Source: Morinoia aosen (lineage: Eukaryota; Arthropoda; Malacostraca; Amphipoda; Talitridae). From it: a stretch of DNA of 64,000 bases. Every line of letters starts with the position of its first letter. Within the stretch, counting starts at the first letter, position 1. Under the pieces are notes generated by a model. It ran no database searches, had not been told where the DNA came from, and saw nothing but the letters and a program-made list of their open reading frames with translations. The position numbers were made by a program, and so were the translations under genes. Below are positions 24,490 through 36,751 of the stretch, piece after piece. The stretch lies in the NCBI GenBank assembly GCA_030386875.1, contig CM059562.1:21877360-21941359 (forward strand). Direction: 5' to 3'.

Positions 24490-25404
24490 GTCAAATATCA
24501 AGAAATCCTCTGTCTTCCAAAAACCTACCTATCCCCTACGCAGGCCTGTGGAGCAGTAACCACAAGCATAATAGATGCAGCCTCTAAATCCATCCCATGC
24601 TCTATACCAGGAAAAAGAACACCAACAAATAGTTGGTGGAACAAAGAATGTGCCGTAGCAAAGCGCCAAAAGCAGCGAGCGTTATCTCGTTATAAGGTTA
24701 GGTTAACATCGGCATCTTTGGGATGCTTTATTTCCAATCAAGCCTGATACATATGATCTTAGCATTGGTTTTTCAAATGTCTTATAACTAACCCTATATA
24801 TAGGACACCATGACGGTTCCCCCGTAAAGCCGGTACCCATTTCCGACACCTGGGTTGAGTGGGGTATTGTGCTTGAGCTTTCCCTTATACCCAACGAGGA
24901 AAATCTCCGCGCCAGCGCTGGGAACGAACCCGCGACTTCCAGCATACAAGTCCGATCCCTTAACCGCTGTGCCACGGAGAGCACACGTTATAGAGCACAC
25001 CTTATAAAAACCATTTAGGGGACATTGACTTATGGATAGCCTTCAAAAAAGCCAGAGCTATTTTTAGGCACTGCATAGCAAGAGCCAGGTCAAAGAGCTG
25101 GACAGACAATCAGTCTAGTATTACATCCAGAGCCCACAGTGGGCAAGTCCGAGCCCACGGACAAAGTCCGTGCACTATCTGCAAAGTTCTTCCCCCAAAG
25201 CTATAGTTTTAAAGAATGGAATTGATAATATAGCAGATCCTAAGTTGATCTCAAACATTCTCGGCCGGCAATACTCTAGAGAAAATAACTTCACATCAAA
25301 TGACCCTCGTTTCATTGTTAGAAAGGAGAGAATTGCACGTGAGCTGCCTTGCCCACGACACAACTCAACTGAATGTTACAATAAACTTTTCACAATGAGA
25401 GAAC
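24490..25404 (+). pseudogene. LINE A ORF2 linker between endonuclease and RT, with SINE inside
   Basis: Short frames encode 'SWWNKECAVAKRQKQRALSRY' before the SINE and a 'DLWIAFKKARAIFRHCIARARSKSW' region after it. The ORF 25170-25412 (ISNILGRQYSRENNF...) follows. The reading resumes across the SINE and again at 31388 across the Gypsy insertion. Confidence 0.7.
24695..24985 (-). mobile_element. tRNA-derived SINE inserted in LINE A
   Basis: On the minus strand the head reads like a tRNA gene. Box A is TGGCACAGCGG (complement of 24964-24974). Box B is GGGTTCGTTCCC (complement of 24920-24931), about 33 bp downstream, the spacing of an internal RNA polymerase III promoter. A tRNA-unrelated body and tail follow toward 24695. 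CGTTATA is duplicated on both sides (24688-24694 and 24986-24992). It is unrelated to SINE families A and B. Confidence 0.88.
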
Positions 25405-25821
25405 TGTTGTAGATTTAGTAATCCTACACTAGAGCACAGTATAGGTTTTACATAGACACAACACAGTAATAGTGCTGACATAAATAGACAATGCAATGAC
25501 ACATCACAAGTAAATAATTCCCTCACCTCTTAGATACCCTACAACTTAGATACTCAAATACCAGACATGTGGCCAGCGAGAGTAGAGCGGAGATAGCTTA
25601 AAATATATAGAAAAGAGTAGAATAGAATTAGTAGTAGGTAGTTAGAGAATAACTTAGAGGTAGTACTTAGCCGTCCGGGATAATCTATATACACACTTGC
25701 AGTCAGCATGAACTGTTTAGCTGGCTAGCACCAATCGGAAACTGGCTGATGATCTTGCCGTCACGAGCGTTGCCATCTTTAGGTCTCTCTAACTAGAACT
25801 TACATTACTCGCTATATTACA
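25405..25821 (-). repeat. Gypsy LTR (3' LTR of the minus-strand element)
   Basis: It is nearly identical to 30966-31382. The differences seen are all in the first 240 bp; the rest looks identical. Confidence 0.95.
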
Positions 25822-25834
25822 CCCCTCCCCCCTT
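25822..25834 (-). promoter_or_regulatory. polypurine tract of the Gypsy element
   Basis: On the minus strand AAGGGGGGAGGGG sits directly before the LTR start TGTAATATAGCG. It is the expected primer site for plus-strand DNA synthesis. Confidence 0.85.
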
Positions 25835-25899
25835 AATTAGAAACCCCCCCTTGTATCCCAATCCCCTTATTTCATTTATTCAATCCTAAAGGTCCATTC

Positions 25900-28800
25900 T
25901 CAACTCAGGCTTCCGAGCTCGGGTAGACCGCGTGAGATGCTAGCACTTGGAGGCTCGTGCATCTTTGCCTCCTGGGTGGGAATCGAGTAATCAGGTGTTT
26001 CGGGGTCAGGTTCATTAGCCGGAGGTGGTGAGTATGAATCTCGAGCAGGTTGTGGGATCAACACGGTTTCCTCAGTAGGTTGGTCCCTGGGTCCGGAGAG
26101 GGTGTTCGAGCAGGTAATAACTTGGTCCTGGTGTCGACGAACGACCTCTCCCCCCTGCCGTTGGCACTTGTAGGACACCGGGCCAGTTTTCTCAACGGTA
26201 GTAGCAGGGGTCCATTTTGGGGAACCCGGTGTGTATTGACGGACCATCACAGGTGACTCCGGCGGAATGTCAACCGCGCGAGACCCTGGGTGGTATCTTT
26301 TCTGAGCGTCCTGGCGTTGAGCAGCTTTGAACGCGATTGCTTCTGACGGCCAAAGCAGATCAAGACGAGAGCGAACTTTCCTGCCTAACATCAGTTCGGC
26401 GGGCATAACACCTGTTGCCGTGTGGGGTGTCAGCCGATAGTTGAACAGGAACCTGTCTAGTGCTAGGCGTAGGGGTTCCGTTGACTTTTTATATTCTTCT
26501 TGAACGTTTGTACCATGCGCTCTGCCAGTCCATTAGTTGATAGATGGTATGGTGCGCTCGTAGTATGCCGCATACCACATGCCTTCATAAATTCTTGGAA
26601 TTCAGCCGATGTGAAACACGTTGCGTTGTCCGAAACAATTGTTACCGGGAATCCAAATGTCGCAAAAGTGTGTTTCAGGCACGAGATCGTTTTGCTAGAG
26701 GTTGTAGTAGATGTGGGAAAAATTTCAACCCACTTAGAGTGTGCGTCCACGATCACTAGATAATATCTTCCATCCATTGGGCCCGCGTAGTCAATGTGTT
26801 TGCGATGCCAAGGCTTCGCAGGCCATTCCCACGGATGAAGTTCAGCTTTCGTTGGTGCAGCTCGAGTGCTCAGGCACTCGCTGCATGACTTGGTCGTTTC
26901 TTCTAGATCTTTGTCCAGCAGCGGCCACCATACATAGCTGCGAGCTAACTCCTTCATCCTGGATGATCCAGCATGGCCAGAGTGAAGTTCATCCACAATG
27001 GCTTGTCTGAGAGCTTGGGGCACAATAATTCTTGCTCCCCAGAGCACACAGCCATTTTGTGTGGACAATTCGTCTCGCCTCCTAGTATACGGAGCGAGAT
27101 CAGGGTCACCAATTACCGTCGAAGGCCAGCCTACTTGGCAGTATATGTATACCTTTGAAAGTACTGGGTCCCTTAGGGTGCCGTCGCGAATGTGGGTGCT
27201 GGTGACTGGAGCTGACTCGAGGAAGTTTACTAAGGACATCCATTCCGCAGGAATAGGTGTGGCTTCCTCGGGAGTTGTCAAGGGTAGACGACTGAGAGCA
27301 TCAGCCGTGCCCAACAGTACGCCAGACCGGTGACGTAAGGTGAACTTGTAGGATTGTAGCAGAAGAGCCCACCTTTGAATGCGCCCGGATGCCATCGGAG
27401 GAATGCTTCTACCCGGATCAAATAGTCCTAACAAAGGTTTGTGGCCCGTAACCACAGTGAAGTCCTGTCCCCACAGGTAGCAATGGAATTTGCTGAGTGC
27501 AAACACCATAGCCAGAGCTTCTTTCTCAGTCTGGGAGTAGTTGCGTTCTGTTGCTGTTAGAGTTCGGGAGGCAAAATAGGCGGGGCGTTCAATTCCATCA
27601 GTAAGGTGACACAGCACCGCTCCCACACCATACGCACTACTGTCAGCCACTACCACTATGGGTTTCTGAGGGTCGAAATGGACTAAAGTCTGGGAGTCCA
27701 GGAGCGCTTGTTTAGATTTTTGGAATACTCTCTCCTGACTTGCATCCCATTTCCAAGGAGTTTTATCCCTCAGTAAGGTATTAAGGGGCTCCAGCATAGT
27801 TGCAGATGATTTTAGAAATTTTCTGTAGAAGTTCAAGAGCCCAAGGTAGGCTCTCAGTTGAGTTACATAGTAGGAGCTGGTGCATTCTGGATTGCTGCTA
27901 CCTTCTCTGCAGTGGGGTGCAACCCATCCCAGTCGATTTGGTATCCAAGGTAGGATACCTGTGGCACTCCAATTTGGCATTTATCTATTTTCAGTTTTAG
28001 CCCTGCCTCCTGTAGCTTAGATAAGACTTGATGGAGACGCTTGTTGTGCTCTTGCTCATTAGTGGCACTCACCAAAACGTCATCCAGGTAGCAGAACACT
28101 CCTGGGAGGTCCTGCAATAGTCCTTCCATGGCACGCGGAAAGGTTCCAGGTGAGGACGCAATTCCGAAGCTGAGACGGTTGTAGGCAAATAAACCTCTGT
28201 GGGTGTTTACTGCCGTGAGTTCCTTGGAGTCTTCATCCAAGGGTAGTTGAGCGTATGCCTGAGACATATCTAGCTTGGAGTATATAACTCCTCCTGCTAA
28301 CCCGCTAAATAAATCTTCCACTCTGGGTATAGGGTAGGTATCAAGCCTAGTGGCTCTGTTGACGGTTAGTTTGTAGTCGCCACAGATTCGGATGCTTTGA
28401 TCAGCCTTGAGCACAGGGACGATAGCCGCTGCCCATCTAGAGTACTGTACAGGGGTGAGGATACCTTCCTGCACCAGTCTATCAAGTTCTGCCTCCACCT
28501 TAGGTCTAAGTGTGTAAGGCACGTTCCTGGCCATACAAAACTTTGGTGGTACGGATGGATCCACTTCTATTTTGGAATTCCTTCCCTTAAAGCAACCTAG
28601 ACCTGGTTGAAAAAGGTCGGGGAATTTATTTGCAAACTCTTCAGGGCAGGTAGTCAACTTGTTGACCTCATTTGCTACTATAGTTAGCCCAAGGGAATCA
28701 ATCAGGTCCCTACCCAGCAAAGCTGGCTCCTCCCTGTCTACAACTACAATAGTTGCTAGCTGTGGAGCCCTACCACTAGCTTCATGCTTGATGCTAGCCC

Positions 28801-30724
28801 TAATCTCTCCAGAAACTAACAGTTCTGTTCCCCCATAAGTCCTAAGCTTAACATCAGAAGGTCTCAGCTCGGGTCTTGTCTTAGTTGGTATTTTAGAGTA
28901 GGTGGCCATTGAAAGGATAGACCTGGCAGCACCTGTATCTACCTCCATCTCTAATGGCACACCATTTAGTAACAATTTTATTCTGATTGGGGGTTTCATT
29001 TCCTCTGCTAATGAAAATATTTCCCCATAACACCCATGTTTGGGGGCTGGGTAGTCTGCACTGGTTCCATTGCTAGTTCCATTAGGGTTAGGGTGGTATT
29101 CCCTCCCCCTTTTTTCATGCATAGCATGCACAAAATTATTTTTGTTGCCTTTAGCAGATTTCTGCCCTTTTAGTTTGAAGCAAAATATTTTTAGATGACC
29201 TTTTTGGCCACAACCATGGCAATTACTGTCTTTATAGGGGCAATCTCTACGCCAGTGCAAACCACCACAGCCGCTGCATGCTGATTTGGGGCTAGCTTGT
29301 GCCTGAGTCTTGCCCTGAGGCTTGTACGCAGTTTGCTGAACTCTACTCTGACCTACATTTAGAATAGGATTTGATTGCCTCAACCCCACTGTTTCTCTCT
29401 GTGTGGTTTCTTTAGCAGTAGCTAGATCCATGGCCTTTTGCCATGTCAGGCCAGCTTCATTCAGCGAGCAATTTTGAATTTCATTACTGGACACACCCAA
29501 AAAGAACCTGTCCAGAAGAGTTTCTTCTAGCACTTCCTGTTTGAAATTACAGGTATGAGAAAGGGCTTTCAAGCTAGCAACAAAATCAGCGATGCTTTCC
29601 CCTTGTTTCTGGTTCCGCTTATGGAACCGAAATCTCTCAAAGATCTGATTTCTTGTCGGCTTAAAATGCCGTCTCAACGCTTCCACAATCTCGTCATAAG
29701 TAGCATCAAGGGTTCTTTTCGGGGACACTAGGTCCTTAATTAGCCTAGCAACTTTTGGACCCACTAGTGAAATTAATGTGGGGGTGTTTTCCTTTTCTCC
29801 TATTTTGTTTATTAACCCGCGCACGGTCGCGCATCCCTCAGAAAAGTAGTCAATTTACCCGCGTTACTCTGCCGTTCCCTGTTCACTTACCGTAATAGGC
29901 AGAGATGTAAAAATATGAAGTAATGAGTAAAAAATGTTGCTTTACACTTTGATGTTGTCAAATTTTTGATAACTTGAACCGTTTCTTTGTAATATGGAGT
30001 CAAACTCCGTAGATTTTTGCACAACATTGCTTCAAAGAGATCAATGGCCATTTTTGTGTTTTGGGAACAATGTAATGTTTTTCACTGCTATTTTATGCAG
30101 AAAATCCTTCCAAACCTGCTGATGTTTTTATTTTTCCTCTACAACAATTAGAAAAAAAGTTATGACCATTTATGTCTACTAGGTGTTATCCATTCTTCGT
30201 TTTAGTTCCTACATAAATGCATGTTTGCATGTCTGGTTATATTACTGTAAGTATAGTGTTTCGAAACTTGTAATTTTCACACAATATGAATAAAATACTG
30301 CTCTACACGCTACTGACTTCAGATTTGTCTTATTTGCCATTTTTACGAAATAAGGCGAAATAAGGCCCTGAGTAGTTTCGCTGGTAACTGAGGCTGCCAC
30401 TGACTGTTCGCACGCACACCCTCTCACGGTCGCCTCATTTACCACACTGACTGTGCTTACCCCTCCCAACTTCCAAGTGGTTGGAGCTCTGCCTTAACCC
30501 CCACAATGTGGGGGTTTCTGGCTCCAGCTGTGTAGCACTCGCTGAGACGATCATTTTGGTGTATAACAACTTGGGGTTATGCCTTACGTCTGGCAACCAG
30601 TGAGCCTGGTAAATGAGGCGACCAGTTACAGTGCGCGGGTTAAAAAATAGTGTAATCTAGTTACATAGTCTCCAAATTCTTCCTCTAAAGGATTAAATTC
30701 TCCCACTGAACCTATCAATGGCAT
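25900..30724 (-). pseudogene. Gypsy gag-pol, broken by a MITE and two frameshifts
   Basis: Gag begins at ATG 30722-30724 (MPLIGSVGEFNPL...). After 27 codons it is interrupted by the MITE at 29816-30639 and resumes in frame. Zinc knuckles CSGCGGLHWRRDC and CHGCGQKGHLKIFC lie at about 29220-29290. Then come protease EVDTGAA (about 28930) and RT with LSFGIAS and YLDDVLV (about 28080). A frameshift near 27870 separates RT from the connection and RNase H part (VADSSAYGVGAVL, 27600-27660). Integrase follows, with HSGHAG...CSEC and IDYAG, SDNA and LAERMV as the D, D, E blocks (26500-27000). A second frameshift near 26490 detaches the integrase C-terminus (26406 to 25900). Confidence 0.92.
29816..30639 (-). 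mobile_element. TTAA-flanked MITE (T2), copy inside Gypsy gag
   Basis: An 824-bp element with ends CCCGCGCACGG... and ...GTGCGCGGG is flanked by TTAA at 29812-29815 and 30640-30643. It is almost identical to the reverse complement of 48183-49006. Removing the element and one TTAA restores the gag frame, so the borders are exact. It encodes no transposase. TTAA target and CCC-type ends fit piggyBac-like MITEs, but Kolobok elements also target TTAA. Confidence 0.92.
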
Positions 30725-30965
30725 ATTGAATTTTTAGTAAGTTTAACACACTGTGAAAAGTAGAGAAAAAAATCACAGCACAAATAGTACAATCACTTGA
30801 TCAATTCTGAGTTTCTTCACTAGTCAAGCCAGTTTAGCCAGTCTAGCAACACCAGTGAGCAGAACAACAACAACAACAAAAAATTCACTTGGCAAATTCT
30901 ATGTTCCCTCACTAGTCATTACTACTTAGTCGCTCCCAGCAGTTCTACCAACATCTCGACGCTAA
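30725..30965 (-). other. Gypsy 5' leader
   Basis: Untranslated leader between LTR and gag start. It contains a short CAA repeat (about 30866-30882 on the plus strand). No standard tRNA primer-binding site was recognised next to the LTR. Confidence 0.6.
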
Positions 30966-31382
30966 TGTTATAGATTTAGTAATCCTACACTAGAGCACAG
31001 TATAGGTTTCACATAGGCACAACACAGTAATAGTGCTGACATTAATAGACAATGCAATGACACATCACAAGTAAATAATTCACTCACCTCTTAGATACCC
31101 TACAACTTAGATACTCAAATACCAGACATGTGGCTAGCGAGAGTAGAGCGGAGATAGCTTGAAATATATAGAAAAGAGTAGAATATAATTAGTAGTAGGT
31201 AGTTAGAGAATAACTTAGAGGTAGTACTTAGCCGTCCGGGATAATCTATATACACACTTGCAGTCAGCATGAACTGTTTAGCTGGCTAGCACCAATCGGA
31301 AACTGGCTGATGATCTTGCCGTCACGAGCGTTGCCATCTTTAGGTCTCTCTAACTAGAACTTACATTACTCGCTATATTACA
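30966..31382 (-). repeat. Gypsy LTR (5' LTR of the minus-strand element)
   Basis: Partner of 25405-25821. It carries the promoter end of the minus-strand element; transcription signals inside it were not resolved. Confidence 0.95.
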
Positions 31383-31387
31383 AGAAC

Positions 31388-33753
31388 TAACTAGAGCACT
31401 ACGCAACTCCTCATCTCGAGCCCCTGGTGTGGGTCGTATTCCCTTCAGCTTTCTTCAACATCTCAATGGAAATCAACTTGAGGAGCTATTGAACTTCTTT
31501 AATTTCCTATTCAAGCAGGGATTCCCACACCAGTGGCGCGAAGCAATTATTGTACCCATACTGAAGCCTGGTAAACCATCCTCTTCTGCTGCATCATATC
31601 GCCGTATTGCACTCACCAACTGTCTAGGCAAGATCATGGAAAAGATGGCAAATTGGCACCTCCAGTCCTTCTTAAAAAAAACTCCTACTACGATCCAACT
31701 CAGAGTGGTTTTAGAGCAGGGCACAGTGCACTTGACGCACTGTTTCGCCTGGAGACTTCAATAAGGGAAGCCTTACTGACGCAAAATTACTGCCTATCCA
31801 TTTTCCTTGATATTGAGCGTGCTTTTAGTCTGTATGGCATGATGGTGTTTTATTCAAACTGCATGAACTTGGTCTCAAGGGCAATATGGCTGTCTACATC
31901 AAAAATTTCCTACAACTCCGGTCTGTACGGGTGAGAGTTGCTGATAAGCTGTCAGACTCTTTTCCTCTTCTGTGTGGGGTGCCTCAGGGATCGGTCATAA
32001 GCCCCACACTTTTCACACTTATCGTAAACGACCTTTTTGCAGATTTGCCTGCTCCAGTACAACACTCTCTGTATGCTGATGATGGAGCCATGTGGATTGT
32101 CACATCAACTCTCACCGAAGCAACCACAGTAATGCAAACTGCACCAAACATTATTAGAAAGTGGTCCCAAAAGTGGGGTCTTCAAATCTCAGCTGCCAAA
32201 ACTTCAGCTGTTTTGTTCACCCATAGGCATGACTCACCTCCCCAACTGAAGTTGGAAAACGTTCCTCTTACCTTCAAAAATAATATAAGATTTCTTGGCA
32301 ACACTTTTGATAGGCATTTAACATGGAAGCCCCACAAAACTTCATTGCACTCCTCATGCCAGTCAGATCTAAGACTCCTCTCAGTCATTTCAGCCAGGAG
32401 GTGGGGTGCTGATGCCACATCTCTTCGTAGATTGTATATAGCCCTGGTTCGCTCTAAGCTCGACCATGCCTGCTTTCTATATGCAACTACTGCTCCCACT
32501 CATCTTCTAGTGTTGGACCGCATCCAATATGCAGCAGCACGCATTATCAGTGGCGCCCTGAGGTGCACACCCACAGTTAAACTGGAAGCTGAGACAGAAC
32601 TTATGCCTCTTGCATATCGCTGTCGCCAATTGCTGTTGTCCTATTGTGCTCGAATTCTCACCATCTCTGAGCACCCGGTCCGAAAACTGTTGTTAGCCTA
32701 CTATCCTTATGGTCTCTATTCTCACCTTAAACGTCCAATCCCTGTATCAGGCAGAGCCTACAGGGAGTTTAACAAGCTAGGTCTAAATTTTTCCCAGATT
32801 CCCACAATTCCCAAGCACTTGAGATATCAATCAGTCCAAAGCCTAGTCTTTCTGACGTTAGCAGATGTACAAAAACATTCAAGAGATCCCACCAATTGGC
32901 AGCAAATATTTAATGACCTTGTTTGCAGCTCATACAACATGCACCAAATAATCTACACAGACGGATCTGTTCAAAATGACAAGGCCGGATGTGGAGTGCA
33001 TGGGAAAATGTTCCAACTCAAGGCTCACCTCCCTCTAGGACTTCTATCTTTACGGCTAAACTCTATGCAATTTATATAGTAGTTAGGTTTATAACCAACA
33101 AACCAGGAGTTTTTGTAATCTTCTCAGACTCGCTAAGTGCCTTGACTGCGTTGAAATCAAACAAAGCTCCCAAACACTATCTGCTATACTGGATAGCAAT
33201 GGCTATCAATCAGCTTACTAGAGACAAAATCATCCTGGAATGGGTGCCTAGCCATGTGGGTATACCTGGAAATGAGGCTGCAGAACTTGCACAGTCTGCT
33301 TTAAGCATCTCTCTGACAACTCAAATACCTAAATCCACATCAGAACCTAACTCCTCATTTGCCACCTCCATGCGCCAAGAAAGGCTGAGGGCATGGAGGC
33401 AGCTCCCACCAATCGTAAATGAATTAAACCCTTCACTGATTCCTCTGCCATCTTCACTCTCACGCAGACAACAAGTCGTCATCTCAAGACTAAGACTCGG
33501 AGTCTGTAAATTAACTCATGGGCACTATTTAAATGGTTCCTCGCCTCCCTCCTGCCAAGGATGCAACTGCAAACTTGCCTTGAGTCACCTATTGGTAGAC
33601 TCCCCTCTGTATTAAAATCATCGTCTGGCCCTGATTACTGAGTGCAACACAAGATCTGATCATGTGACAATAAACACCACACTTGCTGCTGATTTCCCAA
33701 CCAAACTTGTGATGGACTTCCTGAGGGATTCGGAGTTCATGCATCTCATCTGA
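31388..33753 (+). pseudogene. LINE A ORF2, reverse transcriptase, RNase H and C-terminal zinc knuckle
   Basis: Frames 31429-31764, 31653-31934, 31886-33079 and 32989-33615 continue the polypeptide cut at 25404. They show SRAPGVG, IIVPILKPGKP, SGFRAGHSALD, GVPQGSVISPTLF and the catalytic SLYADDGAMW near 32070. RNase H follows with IYTDGSVQ, FSDSLSAL and WVPSHVGIPGNEAAELA. The end carries a CQGC...SHLLVD knuckle and stops at 33751-33753. At least four frame changes exist. The YADD core is intact although the gene is dead. Confidence 0.88.
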
Positions 33754-33825
33754 GAAATAACTGGAGAGCAGAGTGGGGGCGCCATTTCCCAAGAAGGAGA
33801 CTTGCCTCATCTCAAACAAAGTAAG

Positions 33826-33836
33826 TACGAACACAT
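33826..33836 (+). repeat. target-site duplication of LINE A, right
   Basis: Second copy of TACGAACACAT; see 21832-21842. Confidence 0.85.
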
Positions 33837-33885
33837 AGTAGCAAATGTCAGGTTGAATTGTGTAATCCATACTTCCGTAAATACC
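33837..33885. mobile_element. foldback element, distal part of the right arm
   Basis: The stretch 'agtagcaaatgtcaggttg' onward pairs with the left arm at about 21457-21510 and completes the inverted repeat interrupted by LINE A. Confidence 0.75.
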
Positions 33886-34626
33886 TTATAAATTGACTCC
33901 TTAATGTAAAATGTTCATTTAAAAGCATATTTGAATTCTTTTTGAACATTCTTAATCAAATATTTGATTATAAGCTGTTAAAAAGGATGTATTCGCTCAT
34001 AACTAGAGGAAATTCATATTTTTTTCATTTTGTACATGTATCTTCCAAGCGGTATCTCATAGAACTAGCTTATATTTTATAAAATAAACGAAATGATCGT
34101 ATTTACTTTTCTGAACTGTTATTATATTATTCTTTGAACTAACTGTTGTTAAATGAAATAAAATTCAAACACTTTTTATTTTCTGACGGAATGGGTTAAA
34201 CCAGTAGAGTTTTATTCGCTTACCTGAAGCTAGCATAGCTGAAAATTTATCTTATTTGTCCTGATTTAGAACAAAGAATTCTTCAAAGCATTAGAGTGAA
34301 ATGTCTTGCTAGTAGATCTCAGGACGATGAGTCACAAGTTTCGGCACTTTTTATCCAGGGTTTAGTCTCGTACACATGAGACGGAAATTATCAGGTGCAT
34401 TGAAAACAAAGCTACCTGGGACATTAGGGATTAGTTTTAGGCGAGTTCACATTTTTGAATCACTTGGCACCACAGTGACTTCAAGGAGTGCGGATGTTGT
34501 GGCGTTAGAACGTGGTGGCATATAAAACGGAACTTCCTGAAAAATTTACCTATTATTGGCAAGTGTTTCAGTTTAAAACGTGGGTATAAGTCGGTAATCG
34601 ATTCAAATCATATTGGTTTGCCTTCT
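33886..34626. other. no feature recognised between foldback and LINE B
   Basis: AT-rich spacer with no ORF or repeat that I can assign. Confidence 0.4.
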
Positions 34627-34864
34627 TTTTAGGTAAACTTCTACTGGGGCCTTAGGCCCCCAGTAACCCTAAATTAGTATTTTGTTTTGCCGGAAATTTG
34701 ATAACACTGATAATTAAAAGGATACTGACCTACAAATAAAAAAAGAACAATATTTGGTAATTTTTTTTTTTGATAAAGGTAATGAATAAGGACTAAATTA
34801 AAATCAAGCAATAGATACTATCAAGAATAAACTCCTGAACATTATCAACCGACTTGACAAAACA

Positions 34865-36737
34865 ATGCCTCCCAAAAGCAAAGTTCCTGATGACCCCGGG
34901 GGAAATAAAAGCGGTGTCAAGGGAAAAGTTACTCGCACCTACACTCAACCTATCTCAGAGTCAGAAAAATCTGAACTCAATAATGCAAGGAAACTTAACA
35001 AAAATTGCTCCGTGACAACCTCTACTCCTAACTAAGAGTAAATCACAACCAGCTCTAAGACAAGAAACCCCAAGGGCAAACCCTAAAAATGGAAGCCCAA
35101 AGCAAAAGAACAAAGAATTTCATAACAATACTTCTAAAAGAACATTAGAGAGTAGCCAAGAATTTTTGGATCTGCAAAGCAAAAAAAAGAGGGAAACCCA
35201 TAATGTCTCTGACTCAGAAATGTCTCAGCACAATATGTCATTGCTCAGTGAGTCAGATCCCTCAGGAGTTCTTTCTAGCAATGACTCTCTCTCTGAATCA
35301 ACTTTGGTAATTCCAAACAATCAAGAAGAACTAAAACAAAATCGGAAATACCCTGCAGGGGTAAATTCCGCTAAAATAGACCTCAATTTGACAGAAAATG
35401 CCGATAAAATCCCAAATACAGTTAGGCTCGTGCAAATAACTGCACAAGATGATAACCAAAACTTGACAAAACTAAATCCATTTAAAGTACAAGCTACAAT
35501 AAACCAAATTTGTGGTGAAGTGGAAAAAGTAGAGTATAAAAGATCAGGCAATCTTATTATTAAAGCTAAAACAGAAAGTCAAGTAAAAACCTTGATGAAC
35601 CTAAAAAAGTTTGGTGAAATTCCAGTCAAAACTCAAATAGTCTGGGGGGCTTACACCTCCTATGGAAAGATTTATGCCCCAGAATTCTTGGCAGACTCAT
35701 TAGAAGATTTGTTGCAGCAACTTGCCTCCTCTGGTGTAGTAGGCATTCGCAAAATGTATATGGATCCAAACCGTGCCAATTCACCCTTGTTTGTACTTAC
35801 CTTCCTTGGAACTTGCCCTACAGAGCTGAAAGCAGGCTATTCAAATTACAAAGTGGACCCTTTCTACAACAATCCCATTCGATGTACCAAATGCTGGCGA
35901 TGGGGACACACTACCTCGGTCTGCCAAAACAGGAAAGTTTGTAAGAATTGCTCATCTCGAGAACATGATGAAAACAACTGCACTGCTGAAAACTTAGTGT
36001 GCACAATATGCAAGGGAAACCATACAGCTGCCTCAAAAGAGTGTCCCATTTATATTCAAGAACACAATGTTAGTAAACTCCAAGCAAGACAAAATATCTC
36101 ATTTGTAGATGCAAGAAAAATAGTTCAAAACCAAACCCAAGTCCACCAGCAGCAAGACACTCTTCCAGAATTAGAATCAAGACACTCCTTCCCCCCACTT
36201 GTACTATCTAGAAACCAAACAGAATCTCAAAATTTGACCCAAAAAACATACGCAAATGCAATCAACTCAGATAGCTCACATCGCAGGCATGGTACACTAA
36301 TACAGAATCTTGGCAACCCTATTCATGCTCATAAGAGGGTAGAACTGCAGAAGCAGCCTACTCAAGACAAAGCAATGGAAAATAAAGCCATAGAACACAG
36401 TCAAATTATGAACCAGAATACACCAACCCTACTGAACACAGAAGGAACTTACAACTTAATGACTGCTAATTGTGACACAACAAATGCTCCATTGAAAGAA
36501 AGGAACCCTCCTGCCTCTAAAAACCAAAACCATAAAAGTATCTCAGAAAAAGACATTGAAATATCACTCAAGACCATAATATTTAAACTTCTTCCTACAA
36601 TTGTCAAAATGCTTATCTCCAATTCAATCACTGAGCGCATTGAACTACTAACAGAACTTGGTAACATCCTGAATGCAGAAGATCTTATAACAGAAGTGCT
36701 AACTAAACTAAATGTCACCTCTTTAATAAGCCCATAA
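34865..36737 (+). pseudogene. LINE B ORF1 (gag-like), probably one frameshift near the 5' end
   Basis: A plausible start, ATG 34865-34867 (MPPKSKVPDD...), opens a frame that stops near 35033. The long frame (open from about 35166, 523 codons) is shifted by one base, which suggests an indel between them. In the long frame a Ser-rich N-terminus is followed by the NPFKVQATINQICGEVEKVEY block (residues about 100-125) and a PEFLADSLEDLLQQL segment. Three knuckles follow: CTKCWRWGHTTSVC, CKNCSSREHDENNC and CTICKGNHTAASKEC (residues about 238-290). The Gln/Asn-rich tail ends at 36737. The family function is nucleic-acid chaperone in the LINE RNP. Confidence 0.85.
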
Positions 36738-36751
36738 TAAATCTATCAATA

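Larger units (their letters stand above)
25405..31382 (-). mobile_element. Ty3/Gypsy LTR retrotransposon, complete but inactivated, inserted in LINE A
   Basis: Two 417-bp LTRs (25405-25821 and 30966-31382) in direct orientation flank a minus-strand gag-pol. The LTR ends read TGTTRTAG...ATTACA on the plus strand. The 5-bp duplication AGAAC lies at 25400-25404 and 31383-31387. By eye the LTRs differ at about eight positions, all in one half, so the insertion is fairly young. Order in pol is protease, RT, RNase H, integrase, which is Gypsy order. Gag is broken by a MITE and pol by two frameshifts. No envelope ORF is seen. Confidence 0.93.
21843..33825 (+). mobile_element. LINE A, I-like non-LTR retrotransposon, split by two insertions
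   Basis: Roughly 5.7 kb of LINE sequence remains once the inserted SINE and Gypsy element are discounted. It runs from a 5' UTR at 21843 through gag-like ORF1, endonuclease, reverse transcriptase and RNase H to a 3' end CAAACAAAGTAAG at 33825. Domain order and motifs match LINE B. The 11-bp duplication on both sides shows it arrived as a full-length copy. Many frameshifts and stops make it inactive. Confidence 0.85.

Noticed and set aside
26050..27333. Plus-strand ORFs in the Gypsy region
   Set aside because: They are antisense shadows of the integrase and RNase H coding frames on the minus strand.
29822..29824. ATG as start of the Gypsy gag
   Set aside because: It lies in the MITE insertion. 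The original gag start is at 30722-30724 upstream of the insertion.
30242..30469. 75-codon ORF present identically at 48353-48580
   Set aside because: Both lie inside the two copies of the T2 MITE; identity reflects recent copying, not selection, and no domain is seen.
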